Assembly: GCA_022113835.1 (NCBI GenBank)
Contig: JAILWY010000014.1
Span: 6,139,501-6,203,500 of the forward strand
Source of the DNA: Atopsyche davidsoni
Taxonomy: Eukaryota > Arthropoda > Insecta > Trichoptera > Hydrobiosidae
DNA length: 64,000 nucleotides
Direction: 5' to 3'
Positions within the stretch are counted from its first letter, which is position 1. The number at the start of each line of letters is the position of its first letter. Shown here one piece after another: positions 61,142 to 64,000 of this stretch. The notes below the pieces were generated by a model. It had not been told where the DNA came from, ran no database searches, and saw only the letters and a program-made list of their open reading frames with translations. Both the position numbers and the translations under genes were made by a program.

Positions 61142-61600
61142 TAAACCGCCCCTCATTCTGAACAACATTGCCTCAGGGTAAATTGTTTTGTAGAAATACT
61201 CCCATTTTACCTTTGTTAGCTTGATAGGAAGCTGTAGCTTCTAAAAATGCGTGTGTTAAAGAATGTAATTAAACTTGTGTTCTAATTGCAATGATCTTTA
61301 ATAACGGATAATGAATAAATTGTAAATTTTTCATGTACGAAATATTGTACAATATTGTATTTAACAAAAAATATGCCTTAAGGTCTTTCTTAACTATATA
61401 TAAAAAAAAGACTGAAAAGGGAAATATTTCTTTAAAAAAAGGATTTCTAGTCATACCTAGTCAATTCGTTGAAAAAAATATAAAAAGTTCATTAACACGC
61501 TGCAAATAGTTTTTTTAGTTATTTTTATAATAACATAAAAAAGTTTGTGTTGTTTTATATTAAAAATAAAATACATATTGTGCTAATAAATTACTTTCAT
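61142..61600 (+). other. Probable tn 3' UTR
   Basis: Non-coding sequence following the stop codon. AATAAA signals occur at 61314-61319 and 61565-61570, so the transcript could end near 61335 or 61590. The exact cleavage site is not visible from sequence. Confidence 0.6.
61314..61319 (+). terminator. Candidate poly(A) signal AATAAA for tn
   Basis: The first AATAAA on the + strand after the stop codon, about 175 nt downstream. A second candidate is at 61565-61570. AT-rich context makes chance matches common. Confidence 0.45.
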
Positions 61601-63660
61601 GAAAACGGCCCTTGCAGACGTCGTTAGCATTGCAAGTCAGGACGTACACTCGCCGAGTCTTTCAGCTTCAGCTAATGGAAATTATTAATTATTTCTTTCC
61701 CTTTTGAAACAGTGGAGCTTTGAATATATTATGAACCTTGGAGAGAAAGCATCCCAAAACAACACAAAATATTCATTCTTTACGAAGTAATAATTACAAA
61801 CGGCTTTTTTGTAAGAGTCAACGATCCGAAAAAGCTAGTTTGTATTATACAAATAGCTACTTTAAACGAAACATTGCTATTTGCAAAGTGGCTGCGTGGG
61901 AGAAGCGAGAAAGAACTAGTGTTATGACACCATTATAGAGAAATTGTACATATTTAATGTATCATGTAAAATAGAGTATAATCTCCAACCTTACGAACGT
62001 ATGCTCAATATGTACTGAAATAATATGAACACATTACGAATACTGGCTACGTATAAACGTAATCGGTTCTTTTTCATTGGTATTACAATATTTTTTTTCT
62101 TTCTGCTATCCCAACAGATGGAGATTTTTTTACTACTTGCAATCACATTTTAGGATAATAATAAGTGGAATCGTATAACGTCTAATGGCAGTTTCTCTAA
62201 AAAAAGCCAAGCGCCCTTTAGGTAGCACTTGTATTGGATGGGGCTGACGCTTATTTACAGATGCGGATGTGGCGTTATACAGATCTTGATAACTTGTTTT
62301 ACATCTGACGGTGGTTGAAAAAGTTCTTCTGATAAGGTGTGTTTTTTACAGTGTGGAAATTTGTAATCCTATTTTCTTGTAAGAGGCGATATTTTCCTAA
62401 GAACAGGTGACTCTGAACAAGTCGCTGTGTATCAGTATAAAAACTTGGAACAAATTCATTCAGGGGTCGTCCTGCAAATATTAAATCTCGTTTTAGTACT
62501 TTTATAAGTCGGGTATCAAGTTGGACGGACCGCCCGAGTTTCTCGCAAAAGAACGTGAGAAAAATACCTTTAATCATATATTCGCTATCTAGCTTCAACT
62601 TTTTATTTAGAAATTTTGCCACGACTCACACATATGTTTTCGTTATAGCTTCATTGTTGTTATCATTATTTTTAAAGCCATTATGAAAATATTATTAAAG
62701 TTCAAAGAGAATTTCAAACTTTCATAATACTTAGTGAAATTTTATTGAAATCGTAAATCTTCGCGTCTATAGAAGAGACTGACTAACTAACCATAACCAT
62801 AGCACAGAACTTCAAAATGTGTTATTTCTTTGTTTTACTTTAATTTTTTTCACAGCACCCGCCATTTCCAATTTTCTTTTGGTAATCTGAAAATAAAAAC
62901 AAAAACCAAAGTTCTCATATTAACATGTTTTTGAAGTGTTAAACAAAAAAGTGTTTTGTATATTGAATTATGTAAAATAATATGAAAAGTTTTTATAATG
63001 TGTTGTTCAATAAAAAACAAAGTTTAATATATAAAAGAACACTTTATTATGAGTAAACCCTAATACTTTTTTTGATGACAAAGGGTTTGTATTTTCAAAT
63101 CATATTTGTTTGTAATTCTTCGCGTTATGGTGACAGCAGAGAACGGGATTGGGAGAGCGCGAATAGCCGAGGGCTAGAGAATATTTGTCACATTCTCGAG
63201 TCCGCGCCGGTGCGTCTGTTTGACCGTTCGCTGGCGAGAGACCTATTATAATTAATTTCGGCTATCTGATGAGATAACCGTCAGGCTTTATCCTGAGGAT
63301 ATGTTCTAGGTCTTCCATTGTCATATGAGGACAATCCCAGTAAACAGTATTCGTTGTGTGGTCAGACCTGCCGACCCCTCGTCCTCCGGCCCTTCCACCC
63401 CCGTTTTCAAAGCGAGCCTACCTACGATTTGCCTTTGTCAGATTTCAGGATATCCGCACGAAGTAAGCGCGGAGGATTACAAAGGCGTTAAAAAGTGACA
63501 TTCGGTGCGCAATGGAAGATACCGAGAATGAATAGATCGTAAATTTCTCTTGAAAATCTAATTTCTGAATACGGCAAAAATAAATTATATTTTTAACGTT
63601 TTAATTAACTATCGCAGGTGTAATTATAATTTCAGTGTTTTCACAGCAGCTCTTGACTAC
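61600..63660. other. Intergenic stretch downstream of tn
   Basis: Mostly AT-rich with GC-richer islands at about 61610-61680, 62200-62300 and 63120-63500. A minus-strand open frame of 107 codons at 62299-62622 has no domain I recognise and AT-biased codons. The 63120-63500 islands are CpG-rich and may belong to the regulatory region of the putative promoter that follows. Confidence 0.5.
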
Positions 63661-63668
63661 AAGAACGG

Positions 63669-63707
63669 TATACTTTTAAAGGTGCCTTACGTGGTTTATG
63701 CCTCAGT
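63669..63707 (+). promoter_or_regulatory. Putative core promoter (TATA-like box and TCAGT initiator)
   Basis: TATACTTTTAAA at 63669-63680 contains TTTTAAA starting 31 nt upstream of the A in TCAGT (63703-63707), the arthropod initiator consensus. This spacing is what a TATA/Inr promoter needs. GC-richer sequence lies upstream. It is inferred from motifs only. Confidence 0.35.
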
Positions 63708-63740
63708 CCGCAGTGTTTGTGAAAGGGTTGTGAGTGTCAG
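63705..63740 (+). other. Putative non-coding first exon of a downstream gene
   Basis: From the initiator A at 63705 to a consensus donor, GTGTCAG|GTGAGT, at 63740/63741. The segment contains no ATG, so it would be a short 5' UTR exon spliced to an exon beyond the window. AT-rich presumptive intron follows to the window end, with a (TA)n tract near 63876-63896. Confidence 0.3.
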
Positions 63741-64000
63741 GTGAGTATAAATAAAACACATTCTGTTAAAATATTAAATGGAAAAATTTAATGAATTATA
63801 ATGCATATTTAAAATAACAATCGTGACAATAGGTACTTTATGTACATATTCAAACAATAATATAATTTTGAAATATATATGTATATATATATATATTTTA
63901 AGTACTGAAAAGATCTGCATACATATTTTTTATTAAGTATTTCTATCTCGAAGGAACAGATGAATGCCTGTTACTCCGTCACGATGATGTATGCGACTCG
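63741..64000. other. AT-rich end of window
   Basis: Presumptive intron or intergenic DNA with a (TA)n-rich tract. Nothing else is recognised. Confidence 0.4.

Noticed and set aside
62299..62622. Minus-strand open frame of 107 codons
   Set aside because: Composition is not convincing, no domain is recognised and no neighbouring splice-compatible exon is seen; it cannot be excluded as an exon of an unknown gene.

Overview
This is a eukaryotic window, about 70% A+T, from an insect. Lepidoptera fits best from the composition, the compact GC-rich exons in AT-rich introns and the many small tRNA-derived and inverted-repeat elements, but nothing here proves the order. Spliceosomal GT-AG introns, AATAAA signals and the absence of operons or Shine-Dalgarno sites exclude a prokaryote.

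Only one gene can be assembled with confidence. It lies on the + strand between about 41.16 kb and 61.3 kb and encodes a RING / B-box / coiled-coil / six-NHL-repeat protein. It is recognisable as the insect orthologue of Drosophila thin (tn, also called abba), the TRIM32-type E3 ubiquitin ligase of muscle. Eight coding exons join in frame to 3,843 nt, that is 1,280 residues plus a stop. The RING is split across exons A and B, exon B also holds the B-box and coiled coil, exons B and C carry a disordered linker of about 700 residues, and exons E to H carry the NHL propeller. The non-coding first exon or exons were not located.

Region by region: 1-41.15 kb contains no confident gene. It holds AT-rich sequence, short GC-rich islands every 1-4 kb, degenerate tRNA-derived elements, several foldback structures, a TA-flanked Tc1/mariner-type MITE (36.26-36.49 kb), a tandem repeat (28.9-29.4 kb), a GGAGGGT minisatellite (23.6 kb), and a pair of speculative exon-like segments at 11.07-11.63 kb. 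The tn introns contain a perfect 18-bp hairpin just upstream of the first NHL exon, several short perfect palindromes and two MITE-like inverted-repeat elements (57.66-57.84 and 58.15-58.96 kb). Downstream of tn there is a probable 3' UTR, then at 63.67-63.74 kb a promoter-like arrangement (TATA-like box, TCAGT initiator, consensus splice donor) that could start another gene.

I found no CRISPR array, rRNA, intact functional tRNA or obviously novel multi-gene system. The most noteworthy items are the intron/NHL-blade register and tandem splice acceptor in tn, the repeated SRF/SRY linear motif in its linker, and the unusual number of near-perfect foldbacks, one of which has a tRNA-Thr-like loop.
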